DNA of 64,000 bases from Climacium dendroides. Lineage: Eukaryota > Streptophyta > Bryopsida > Hypnales > Climaciaceae. Below, piece after piece: positions 1-11,194 of the stretch. Made by a program: the position numbers and the translations under genes. The stretch lies in the NCBI GenBank assembly GCA_950106755.1, contig OX467083.1, forward strand, positions 43,786,555 to 43,850,554. Reading direction: 5' to 3'. Each line of letters begins with the position of its first letter. Position 1 is the first letter of the stretch. The notes under the pieces were generated by a model. It was not told the origin of the DNA and did not search any database. It worked only from the letters and a program-made list of their open reading frames with translations.

Positions 1-2050
1 CATCATTTGTGAATGCTGTCAACTTGTCATTCTTGATGGTTTAAAGGTTAGTGGCATCAATGGAGTTTTAGAAATATCTTCCAACCTAAATACCCACAAT
101 AAAGAAACATAGCCCCCTTCATGAACAAAATTTTATAGTGCCCAAATGGTCACCAAATCTATTGTCAATATAATTGTTTGAGGAAGCAGTAAGTACAAAG
201 TGCCTCATATGGGCAAGGCCAAGCTTGCTAAGAGAGGAGTGCTCCCTTATTGCTTGCCACTTACCCCCACAAGGTCAAGTTCAACATGGCCAATGCTTAC
301 TCAATGGTTGAAATTAGTATATAGAATTTTTTAGTGGGACACAAATTGTACTTGATTTGGACTGGTTTTTAGAGGGACGCATGGAATAATGATTTCGGTT
401 CCACAGATATATAAGTTTTACAAACTTCATTAAACATGTGTAGGAAAGGTTTTCCAATTTTCAAAAAGACCAAAAAAATCGAAATTACTTGTACTGTACA
501 TATTTGTGCCACCAGTTCCACATCAAGCACAAAGAAAAAATGAGGTACGTTGTAATACTTGACATTTTATTGTGTAGTGACAGTCTGACATTAATCATGA
601 AATAGTTTAGCTATTCGACATTGGAGTAATGGAGTCCAACTTAACACCAATTAAGAGTAGGCATACCTTCGAAGCACCCTGTGAGCTCTTCTGAACATTG
701 ATCGACATTGGCTTCTTGAAGACCCAAAAGACCTGCAATGTTCGAGCAGATCTCAATTTGGCAGGAGAATGGCTTGCATGCATCATCTTGAGTTCTCAAT
801 TACAACTGATGGCTGCTTCAAATGCAAATGAGAGAGATGTAATGGCTCTTTTCTTCAAAAGCTGCATCATATTGACGACTCCGATCCGGGTGTTCTATCT
901 TGTCCAATTCCTGCTGTGGCTACATGAACTCCAGATTTGGCAACCTTCAGTTCCCTGGCTTCTCTCCAGTTGGTTGTAATTTATTACGTTTCTTTTGTTT
1001 GCCGTGGATACACGCAAGTTCAATGTGTCCCACACAAACCAAGCAAAACCCAAATGAAAAAAGAAGAAAGAAAAAAAAAAAAAAAAAAACAACTCCCAGT
1101 GAAAGTCTAATCAACCACGACAGACTGTAATTATTCACTGTATCCATTAATTCAACATAAAGTCTACCCAAACGCAACTTACTCAAAACATCAACTCAAG
1201 AATACGGCACTGCTGCCCGGTCCGCCCATTCCCACAAGGGGCAGGCACCATGCCACCGCAGATGTCTTTGTCAACTTAATTCGGGAGAACCGCTTCCTGA
1301 CAATCGCGCAAACACTGGCAGACTGTGTTAAAATGCACAGATCGTGCCCGTAATGCGGAATGCGTAGACAGGGTATGCTACGGAGTGGATCATTCGATCA
1401 CAGTACAGTACAGGTCATGGGCGTATCAATGTTCATGATCCATTTGCGTAGGCATGCTAGGGAGTCAAAGGATCATTCGAAATCTCTAGGCTACCTCTAG
1501 CTGTATTTGAATTTCTGATATTCAATTGCAAGTGAATTTCACATTTGAAAATTCCACCCACCCCAGGAGAATACCAGAATACCCGGTTACAGCTCGGGTT
1601 GACCGGTAACTCGAGTCAAGAGGACAGAGGAAGCCCTCCTTTGATCAGTTATCCCTGATGGTCATTCTCATCTCTGGCAGTTTGTTTTGAGAGCCCGCTG
1701 CAAGCTCGTTGCACCACCTTCACTGAAACAGTATCGCAAACATGGCTGTGCATGGAAGTGTGGAATGGTGCAATATTTTGCAAGCCTAGTGGACTCTGTG
1801 TTTCTGTGAAACTGTGGAATGTAGCAATTCGCAAGCTTAGGGGACTCGGCCTTCGGGTTCTATGAAACATTCAAGCATGGTTGCGTAACTGTGGATTGCA
1901 ATTTGCAAGCCTCGGGGATTGTGGTCCTCGGTGTCAAGTCTCGGTGGGGGGCTTGTGAGGTCTTAGAAGTTGCCGTGAGTCTCGTTAGTTGCGCAAACGG
2001 ATGGCTACTCTCGGTAAGGAGGCCAAAACCCCCCTTAAAAAGAGGTGCCC
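1..2050. other. Upstream intergenic stretch
   Basis: No gene is supported here. The open frames between about 700 and 1190 lack splice context and recognisable protein character. There is a run of about 20 A at 1068-1089 after an AAG-rich stretch. From about 1755 to 1960 a diverged short repeat recurs about three times (units near 1758, 1811 and 1889, each with a TGTGGA...GCAA...GCAAGC core). It lies just upstream of the likely leader of the transporter gene. Confidence 0.5.
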
Positions 2051-2059
2051 ACTCTCATT

Positions 2060-2626
2060 TCCTCATTATCAAGTCTCTCCTGCTCTCTCTCGCTCGCTCT
2101 CATTTTCTCACCCTCTCTCTTTTCGATTTTCAGTGTTCCCTTGGCGCGTTGCTCATCTTCTGGTGAAGCTCTCAAGACTGCGAGGAGCTGTTTCTGGTAT
2201 TAGCTCCTTCCATTAGGGCCTTGTGTGTCTGTAAGATGTCATCGGGTTTAATTTGCAGTGTACTTTTGGAGCGATTGATAAAAGTTTGTACTTGTTGCTA
2301 ACTTCTGGTCCAGAAATACAAGTTTTCTAAACTTCTGCTTGTTTGATTAAGGTTTGGTTTGGATGTCGGTATTGGAGTCGATTACTTAATTGCGGGCTTT
2401 GGGAGTCATGCATATTCTTTCTTAAGGTTTTAGTTTTGGTGAGCAACAAGAGTCGCTGCTAGAGAGGGAGAAATAGCCTTTTACTCAGAGAAGCATATAC
2501 ACGTAGGAGCATCCTGTTGTCTGCTTTTGCACAAGACTAATACGGGATACTGCAAGATGTTCTTTGCATTGTCTGGTGTGTATACTGAACGAAACTAATA
2601 CAGCTTTTCGTATTGTTGCAGGCATC
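2060..2626 (+). promoter_or_regulatory. Pyrimidine-rich leader and probable 5'UTR intron of the transporter gene
   Basis: A CT-rich stretch at about 2075-2130 resembles plant 5' leaders. A good donor (CT|GTAAGA) lies at 2231, and a good acceptor (TTGCAG|GCATC) ends at 2620, six bases before the ATG at 2627. I infer a 5'UTR intron of about 390 bp with the start codon near the beginning of the second exon. The transcription start itself cannot be placed. Confidence 0.55.
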
Positions 2627-5600
2627 ATGTCTTCCTCGCCGAAAGGTGCGTCTCCTCCAGCTCGGACTGTTTCTCCTCCAGCTCGTATTGTGGACCCGGA
2701 GCTCGGATGGGAGCACAGTCACGTGAACATCACCTACGAGAGTACACCCGAAGAAATCAGAGGACCCCAAGAAATCAGAGAACTGACCATTTCCGGGTCG
2801 CAGAGAACAACTCACCAGGTCGGACAAGGTACGTAAGCTTAAACATATACACACTTCTAGGTTTTCTCTTTTCGATTCCAAACCTGTTCGCAAGTTACAA
2901 TTCCATTCAAATGTCCTCAAGGCTCCAAGGCGGAAACACCTCTCAGCCAACAGTACAACTTACAGTTCTATCGATCTTTAATTTACCCGTTTCTTCATGA
3001 AAGGCTGGTTTCTACTGTTTGTTCGCTCCCTTAAGTCTTCGCTTCGTTGCATGCTACTGTGTGATCAGCTCTAATAGAACCTGCAGTCTGTTTTAATTGG
3101 AACTTGCTACGTCTTTGTTCTATTACCAGAACTTATCCAGATTCCGGATTTTCTTTTTGTTTGTACCCTAAAATCAGTTTTCGTTACAGTAGATGGTCAG
3201 TAGATGGTGCTGTGAGATTCTTGGTTTTCTTTTTGTTTGTACCCTAATTAACTGCAGCCTTCCTTGCTTACGTTGAGTACTTGCAATTGACAGGTCGTGA
3301 GAATCCCGGTTTTCTTTTTCGTTTGTACCCTAATTTCAGTCATATCAGTCTGCATTGCTTTGTTGTGAGCTTATAAAAGACGGTTTGTGAAGTACAGCGC
3401 TGTTCAACGTGGTTTGTGCTTCTGTTGTTCTTCCAGATCCATGGTGGTCCGTAGGGTTTCATTTGGTGGCGGCCGTGAACACCGCGTTCGTTTTGGGCTA
3501 CCCTGCCTTGATTATGGCGTACTTAGGGTGGGCTGCCGGGCTCATCCTGTTCCTCGGTGGAGGACTGATGTCTCTCTACAACAACTGCTTGCTGGGAAGT
3601 TTGCATGAGATCGGTGGAATCCGCCACATCCGGTACCGTGACTTGTGCGGCTACGTCTACGGTAAGTTGACCACCAGAACCTATTGTAAACCAGCGATGA
3701 CCGAGTCAAAGGAGGTTACAGTTCATTTTTCATACTTGTAGTTTCTGTTTTAATATTTTCGAAAGAAACATACGGCTGTCTACACATGAGTACATGACGA
3801 TTTGTTAGTAAGAAAATTTGTGTTAAAGTTAGTATATTAGTTTAAGTTGACATTTCATTCTTGATCTCTGGATTTCAAGATAAGCCTGCAAGGTACAGAT
3901 ATAGGAATTGCTAATTAATTTGTCAAAGCAACAGCCAGTCAGAAGTATTCTCTTCTATACGATTTGAATTGGTGCTGAAACATTTCCTTGGCAATGTATT
4001 GCAGGACCACTCATGTACAAAGTGACCTGGATCACTCAGTACGCCAACTTGAGCATTGCAAATGTGGGTCTTGTCATACTCGGAGGACAATCGCTCAAGG
4101 TAATATATATACACATATCTTATATTATCATGGCATTACATTTTTGTCCTCACTTGTCGGGTCCAAATAGTCAGCCTTTGTTTGATTATTAGTTATAATC
4201 GTCAAAGTAATGAAATTTTTGCCAATTTAACGAAATTGACTTTATACAGAGCATCATATTATTTACCTGTAGAGCATGGTATACATCAGTTATAGAATGT
4301 GCGATTACCAAACTATGTAGATTATCAGAGTGTCGTCGCATTGTACGCCGAAATGCACCACTAAGCATTCGATCCTGGACTCACAGCGGGTTTAAATTTC
4401 GTGCATGATCGTGCAGGCCATCGCAGGAGTGCCTGGGGTGCCTCTTTCGAATTGGATTTTTATTACTGGCGTTTTGTACCTGATTTTTGCCGTAGCGGTG
4501 CCGAGCTTATCTGCTTTGAAATATTTCTCCGCTTTCACCCTTGTGCTCAGCTTCATTTACATCATGATTTCTTTGGTGATCTCTATCAAGGATGGTAAGA
4601 TCGATAATCGAAAATCCATCGAGCTTTCAATTCTCGCTTCAAATCTTCATCGTTCACATGTAGACTCTTACTCCTGCAGGTCACATTATATATGCTCCAC
4701 TGTAAACCCTAATGATTTAGTCTGACCAATTCTAGTTCTCTTGAAGATAACCGTAAACCGTAATAAAATTAAACCTGTTGTTCATCGAATTAATACAATT
4801 TGATATGCACACAGGAATACACGCAGGCGCCAGAGACTATTCCTTTGTTGGAACTGATGTCAGTAAGGTGTTCAACGCGATCGGTGCACTTGCAACCATA
4901 GCCTTCGCCTTCAATACTGGCATTCTTCCTGAGATACAGGTACTCACATGTCACTATATAAGTCAATCTCTGTTGCGTTTTGAGTATATTTCAACTCTTA
5001 GACCCAAACAATGGTTCTTCTTACCGGCCTGTAATATACTTACAGTTGAAACATTTGCAATATGCATACATATAGTTAAAAATCATCTGGAATTGGCTCA
5101 GAGATCCAAAATCATATTATTATTTTCCTACTTGTAGCTATTCCCGATGTAATTTATAATGGTAATGGTAATTTATAATGTTATTATGCATGTGTCAGGC
5201 AACCATCAAGAGCCCGACCGCAAAGAACATCAACAAGGCTCTGGGGTTACAGTTCACTATCGGCACTGTTCCGTTCCTGGTCCTCACTTTGGTGGGCTAC
5301 TGGGCATATGGAAACTCTGTGTTCCCCTACTTGATCATCAACCTCTCAGGCCCCAAGTGGGCGATCATGTTTGCGAACATCGCCGCTTTGCTACAGGCCT
5401 TGATTGTGTTCCATGTAAGTAACTACCATTTGCCTCTAGCTCGAGTTCTCTAGTGCTTTAATTGTGCCATGAACATACACCTAAATGCAACTCTTAGCTT
5501 GCCCAAATAGATTCTTGCCTATCTAAAATGTGGTGTAATGTAACTAGAATTTAGAACATGTATTCTAGGATACATGTGTTTCTGATCGAATTCCTAGGAA

Positions 5601-6862
5601 TGCACGTTTCAGACATGGTACATGGTAATCCAAGGGTCGTTTTTAGCTACACCTACGCTAAAAAAAGTTTTAAAAACTTGTTGTTAGCGCATACAGTGAC
5701 CGCAAAACACGTGCTAAGATATATGCGTTGGAATCGTTTTTTCAATGGGCAATAAGACTGAATGCAAGTCAGCCAGAGTCTTAATTTACTGATGCATGAC
5801 AATATTGTTTGAGCAGATCTTCGCAGCACCCATGTACGAGTTTCTGGATACGTTTGTGGCGACGAAGGTGGCTCCTAATGTTCAAGCTCAGAGCAGCGAC
5901 TTCACCGGGCAGAAAATCTTCCTTCGCTTTGCCTTCCGCGGTGTGCTGATTGCCATCAGTACCCTCCTGGCTTGCCTGCTTCCATTCTTCGGAGACTTCA
6001 TCGCTCTCACGGGCTCCTTGGCGGCTTTCACCCTTCAGGGTGGATTCATCCATCACATGATCATCAAGGTACATACATGAATTAATGGGATGCATTATTT
6101 GCATGCAATATCGATCGATATTGATTTCACCCACGCGTCAATTAATACCAATGAATCTCTTCTACAATACTGTGAAAACCCTCGTTTCTGTGAATCTAGC
6201 TAGCTAATTAATTATGCCGATAGAGATTGCTTGAGTCAGTTGATCATCACTTTGGATCAAGGGTTTGGTTCAACTGAAAACAACATAGTCTTGAATTGAG
6301 TCTTGAGTCGTGACCAATTTGGAATCAATTCAAAACATATCAAGAGACTAACTAATTCTCCCTAATAGCTCTGTCTTAAATTGTTGCCATAGGTGTTCAC
6401 AGCTTGACTTGTTAAGTTGTTCAATCATATGACTCTATATTGCATGATAGATTATCAGGATACGTTGGGAACTAGGCTGAGAATGTGCAGTGCAAGTGCA
6501 AGTACAACACAGTATGTCATATATACTTAGTGTCAATGTGTGCAATTCGAGAGGGTGGCATGTTGAAAGAAGGAATCATGCTAGCATCTGAGAACAAAGG
6601 ACTGCATTAGAAGTTCCAATAAATATTAATGACTGTAAGCTGCTAAGTTGGAGTTTCTATTTTGAGTTTCCATGGGGTTAACATTTGTTTCAATTGGTGT
6701 TGCCGCATTCAGGTGCGAGGCAGGGAGCTTTCCAGTGCTTGGCTTGCGTGGCACTGGGTGAACGTTGTTGTGAACGCCGTCGTCATGGTGGCATGTGTGG
6801 CAGCGTCCATTCACTACATCATTCACGACTCCACCACTTACCATGTGTTCGCAGATCTGTGA
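2627..6862 (+). CDS. Proline/compatible-solute transporter, ProT type of the AAAP family
   Basis: This is a proton-coupled amino-acid permease of the AAAP family, closest by recalled similarity to plant ProT transporters for proline, glycine betaine and GABA, usually in the plasma membrane. Coding exons are 2627-2828, 3437-3661, 4005-4099, 4417-4594, 4815-4939, 5199-5414, 5817-6068 and 6713-6862. All have GT-AG borders and agreeing phases, and they give 480 residues, a normal length. The N-terminal 67 residues are polar and cytosolic-looking, with SPPAR repeats. The membrane part starts at the DPWW segment (residue 68). ProT landmarks follow: a HIRYRDLCGYVYG stretch, VTWITQYANL, AFNTGILPEIQ, GYWAYGNS and the C-terminal YHVFADL ending. 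The ATG at 2627 is chosen because it follows a probable 5'UTR acceptor and starts the only frame joining exon 2. No break is seen. Substrate choice within the ProT range cannot be told from sequence. Confidence 0.93.
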
Positions 6863-7689
6863 GCTTCAATTCGATCAGAGCTTACTACCGATTCTAGCTG
6901 CCAGGTAAAGTAGGCATTGAGGAATTCCAAAAAAATAGAAAAAATTAAAAAATTAAAAAAAAATTAAAAATGTGCTAGCTGAACCTTGGAGACACTTAGT
7001 GCTTCTTAATTGGTTCCAAATAAAACCAGTGTTGGGATACAATTTTTGGATGTATTATTGTCTACAAGTCAATACGCTTGCAGTATCTGAGCTTTGCTCG
7101 ATGAGCGTATTCGCGCTTGTAGGTTATTATGATTCTAAAAGATTTGTGTTGCGGCCTTGCGGCTAGCTTATTGCAATTGTTGTAAGTGAAATGCATACTT
7201 ATTCTGTGTTCAAGATTGCATTGTTTCATTGTTGATTTTAATTTGTCCCTGCAAATTTTCTCGTAGCACTAAATCGATCTGAAGCTGGCTTTGAAGTCTT
7301 AGTCTCTTAGAAACAATGAATGAGCATCCATCATTACTTGATCTTACTGTGGAAGATATGAGCATGAACGGCAAAGTAAACGTGGAATTCCAGAATCCAG
7401 ACATTGGAAGAAGTCAGTCAAGCCACTGATCAAGCAAATGTCATTGTGTGAACAACAGTACAACACTCACTATTTCTATTTGGAATTGTTAGTGATCCAT
7501 AAGCTTCATTGCTTATAATTTACAAGCAGCTCATCACTTTTTATTCTATTCGATCATTGCAAATTTTCAGTTACAAAATGAAGTCATTTCAGATACTTGA
7601 TTTTTTTTTAAGTGAAGGACTAATGCCCTCCACAATCCATCAAGTTATTCACAATCTATGTTCAAGGGTAGTCTGCTCTGAAAGCGACT
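6863..7689. other. 3' flank of the transporter gene
   Basis: No gene is seen. An A-rich low-complexity run lies at about 6928-6970, just after the stop codon. The 3'UTR and polyadenylation site probably lie here but cannot be placed. Confidence 0.5.
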
Positions 7690-7975
7690 ATTTAAGAGCT
7701 GATTGACTTTTTGGGTAAGTTAAACTCCTTGAAACAATTCTTAGTAAATTTTAGTACGAAGAAAAATGGAATTGGAATCTAACCCAAGTTGTTTCATATT
7801 TTTTGGACCTTTGTGGAATTAGTTATGAATTTTTGAAGTTGAAAAGTTGTGGTCACTAAGAGCAACTACCTCCTGAAATGTACACTGTTGGTGCATTGAA
7901 GAAAGCAAAATGTACCTTTGTGTCTTAGAACAAGGTCACTTTTAGAGTAGACTACCTTAATTTTGAAAGCCTAAA
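7690..7975 (+). repeat. Repeat family C, copy 1
   Basis: About 0.29 kb matches 51,490-51,785 in the same orientation, and about 48,770-49,080 in reverse. The shared order is an ACTCCTTGAAAC block, GGAATTGG, a TTTTTGGA.CTTT segment and GCAACTACCTC. The ends and target duplication are not resolved. No coding capacity. Confidence 0.7.
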
Positions 7976-8230
7976 GGCAAAAAAGAATGCTAGTGTCATG
8001 TAATAGGATTGTAGGATTGTTGTATATTATATGAATTTTAGTATTTTTATATCTAATATAGTATGGTTTTTTATTAAATATACTTGCATAGATATATTAT
8101 TCTTCAATTTATTTTGGATTACTAAGAAAACAAATTGAAGAATAATAAAATAATTTTATCATACTTTAAAAGCATTCTAATCTTATGGAAAATTTCTTTG
8201 AAAAAAATACGGTCAATTCTTAGACCTTTA

Positions 8231-9494
8231 TGAGCTATTTCATTAAAATGGCGAAATTCTTCTACTTTGGCGGTTTTTATAGTTTAGAGCAGGTGGTCTG
8301 AAGTGTACAAACGTCATAGATATCTTAACCCCTAAAGGACCATTGTCCCTTAGGAGGACAAATTGGATTTCAAGTAGGTACCTATGGGCTGAAATTTTGT
8401 CATGACTTTTTTAAACTTTTTTTGAAGATAGAAAAACTGATGAGCTTTGTGGAATATAATTTTTTTCACATTTGGTGCCTAGAAACAAAAGTTATGACCA
8501 AATAAGTTCAAAATAGGGAACGAGGGCAGTCCAGGCAGCAAAAAAAATTTGCAAAATTTTGGATTTTTCTTTTTTGAATTTTTCTTTTTTGGATTTTTTT
8601 ATCTTGTAGATTATATTTTTGTCTACATGGGAAGCTTTGATTCATTCCATTTGGACTTATTATGAGAAAGTTATGGACAACTTTGTATATCGGGCAATAA
8701 GAGCATCTTTTTGAAAAAATAACTTATAAAATTCATTTCTGAATGCAATTTTTACAATTTTTCTGAAAAAAAAATTTACATGATTTTGTTTGCTTGCTAG
8801 AACAATCTCACCATTGGAATTAGTGCATTTTAATTCCATCTTAAAGATATTAATAATTTAGATTTTCCTTCATTCTCATACCTACTTCTACTTAACAATT
8901 TTTTTAAGCATGAAAATTTTTTTTTTTTTTTTGAAATTTTCTTTTTTCCTAGACTCTCAACTCAATATTACACAATAAGGATTTAAAGCTCAAAACTCTG
9001 TAGTGCAAAAAATTTAAGTTAAAAAAGTTCAAAGTCAAATAATCCAGTCCCGCAAGGTGCTGAAAAAATTCTTTTTTTCACTTTAAACGCAAATATCTTT
9101 TAATCTATGTGGTCAAAATTTCTGAAATTTTTTCCACACATTTTCATACTAGTAAGGTATAAGATCCTACGGTTGGATGTGTAGAAAAAATAATTTTCGA
9201 ATTTTTTTACTCTTTGCTACAGAAATGGCAGTTTTGAGTGTTTTTTGGTAGAAATAAGTCTTTAGGGATTAAGTCTATACCATTTTTAGATGTTTGAAAT
9301 CTATACTGTGTTTGATTTCACTTTTACAATTCAAATCATGCGATCTGAAATCTATAGTAGTCATAGATTTCTTAAATCTATAAAAGTCCGAGATTCCTAA
9401 AAACTATACCTATCCTAGATGTCATTTTTACAATTCAGAGTTGGTGGTCTAAAAATGGCACATGGAATGCCGCCATTTTAACTAAATTCCCCAT
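8231..9494 (+). mobile_element. MITE family D, copy 1, split by a family A insertion
   Basis: Inverted ends around ATTAAAATGGCG (left) and CGCCATTTTAA (right) are flanked by the direct repeat CTTTA at 8226-8230 and 9495-9499. With the family A element and one TTAA copy removed, the D element is about 320 bp, close to the 323 bp of the copy at 46,188-46,510. Non-coding and non-autonomous; superfamily not assigned. Confidence 0.75.
8329..9268 (+). mobile_element. piggyBac-like non-autonomous element, family A copy 1
   Basis: This 940-bp AT-rich element starts CCCCTAAAGGACC directly after TTAA (8325-8328) and ends ...TTTAGGGA directly before TTAA (9269-9272). It aligns over its length with 34,245-35,176. 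TTAA duplication plus a CCC start is the piggyBac signature; there is no transposase. The right terminal repeat has lost several bases compared with copy 2. It is inserted inside a family D MITE. Confidence 0.8.
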
Positions 9495-9570
9495 CTTTAA
9501 AAAGATTTTATATTAGTGATCAAACATGGAATAATTATTCTTAAACATGAAGAGCACAAAGAATTATTTT

Positions 9571-9575
9571 ATATA

Positions 9576-9616
<41 letters not shown>
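9571..9616. repeat. (TA)n microsatellite
   Basis: About 45 bp of nearly pure TA repeat within an AT-rich segment. Confidence 0.85.
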
Positions 9617-9623
<7 letters not shown>

Positions 9624-9745
9624 CATTATAATTTATAAAATATATTAAAATAATTGAATATAAAAAATCATATTTGAACATTTATAATAACTCTATAAAC
9701 ATATATATGCACAATAGTTGCAAGTCTAAGTCTAAGTTAGTATTA

Positions 9746-9755
9746 CTCTTGCTAT
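9746..9755. other. Left 10-bp target-site duplication of the large MULE
   Basis: CTCTTGCTAT directly precedes the left terminal repeat. The identical 10 bases directly follow the right terminal repeat at 26,099-26,108. MULE insertions typically make 8-11 bp duplications. Confidence 0.85.
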
Positions 9756-9832
9756 GGGGAATGCTGGTATGCGAGCGTAGAGCATGAGCATAGAGTACAG
9801 AGCGTAGAATATAGAGCGTGGAGCATGGATTT
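9756..9832 (+). repeat. Left terminal inverted repeat of the large MULE
   Basis: 77 bp built from about eight degenerate 7-bp iterations of GAGCGTA (variants GAGCATG, GAGCATA, GAGTACA, GAATATA). The reverse complement of 26,023-26,098 aligns with it base for base over the first 30 positions, and the TIR ends at a shared GGAGCAT...GATTT. Iterated short motifs at a transposon end are often transposase binding sites; that role is inferred. Confidence 0.85.
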
Positions 9833-9885
9833 CTAAATTTTTAAAAAGAAATTTTGGTATAACATATGATAAAGTAGTTAAAAAG

Positions 9886-10070
9886 TGGATGAAAGAGTAG
9901 ACCAAAAAGTGGATGAAAGAGTAGACCAAAAAGTGGACGAGGGTTTAGGGTGGATGAAAAAGTGGATGAAAAAGTGGAAGAAAGATGATGAACAATGTCA
10001 GAAGTTGGATGAAAATTAGGAAAGTGGATGAAAAAGTAGATGAAAAAGTAGATGAAAAATGGATTACGCT
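9886..10070 (+). repeat. Subterminal GTGGATGAA-type repeat array
   Basis: The motif AAAGTGGATGAA recurs about ten times, including two adjacent copies of a 24-bp unit ending GAGTAGACC. It lies directly inside the left terminal repeat. No equivalent is seen inside the right end, so the ends are asymmetric. Subterminal arrays bind transposase in several DNA transposon families, but here the role is only inferred. Confidence 0.7.
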
Positions 10071-11194
10071 GGTACTAGTGTGTATAGTAGATTACGGTTT
10101 AGAGTGAGCTTCTACATTGAAAGCGTAGGAAAAAATTAGAAGAACTTGAATAAAAGTTGGATTAAAGCTAGTAAAAATGGATGAAGGATGAGTTGAAAAC
10201 TGTTAAATATTTAGGATAAAATAAGATGGAGTTCATAGAAGAAATAGTTGAAGGGTAGGATGGAAAAAGGTGATGAAAGGAATGGATGGAAGAAGTAGAA
10301 GGGAACAAAGGATGAAAAAAATGGATGATACAAGTATAAAAAAGAGTTATTAAAAAAATATATTACATGAAATGGAGTATAAAGGATGTATTGTAGAGAA
10401 ATAATCTCATTCAACCTCTAATGATGCAAGAGAGATTGAAGGTTTAGGTTTTGTGGGAATAACTTCCTCTATGACAGTGGAAGTGCAGTGGGTTCGACCA
10501 CCGTGGCATTAGGGATTAGGCAAAACATTTGAGATTGGATTTAATGGACTACAACATATACGTAGACTCTTACAGAATATAACAACGGGTCACGAGTGCT
10601 TGGAACAAGTTTAGAGTATGTAGTTTTGGTCACAAAATTTAGGGCATGATAACAAAAGAAGGTATGTTGAAGAGTTCTGTACTGTACAATTCAATACTAT
10701 GGCATTGAGCAATTGTGGAAACCCCCGCAGAAAACGGAATTCAAGTTAATATTGAAACTATATTCTTCTGTCAATTTCAACCTTGTGGTAATCTTAATTA
10801 ATTAGCCACTAAGTTAGTAGCATAAAAACATGCCATTTTGTTCAGTTTAGGAACGAATTTTAATGTCATATCAAGCAATATATGGATTGGGAATTACTAG
10901 CAACATAAACCCATAGTAATTAATTATCAAACATGAAAATTGTGGAGTGGAACTTTAGTTTAGGCACAAGTGAAAAAGACGATTCAGTAATCGCAGGAGC
11001 AGACATGGTCTCCCAATATACAGCAAGTGACTTGCCCAAGCATGAAGGAAAGTATACTGCGTATAAGTGGCTTCCAACTTCACTTGTAAGAAACTGTAGG
11101 AAGGATTAACGACAAACGAAAAATGCCCGGAATTGTAAGTTTTATAACCATGTGTTGAAAACACCAAGAACCCTACATGATCAGTTCAGACATA
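10071..11194. other. Left arm of the large MULE, non-coding
   Basis: Purine-rich low-complexity sequence (GATGGA and GAAG-type) up to about 10,430, then plain AT-rich sequence. No gene is seen. It would hold the 3'UTR of the minus-strand gene that stops at 11,195. Confidence 0.5.

Noticed and set aside
698..1190. Overlapping open frames on both strands, including one of 93 codons
   Set aside because: Low-complexity or poly-A/poly-T derived, no splice context, no recognisable family.
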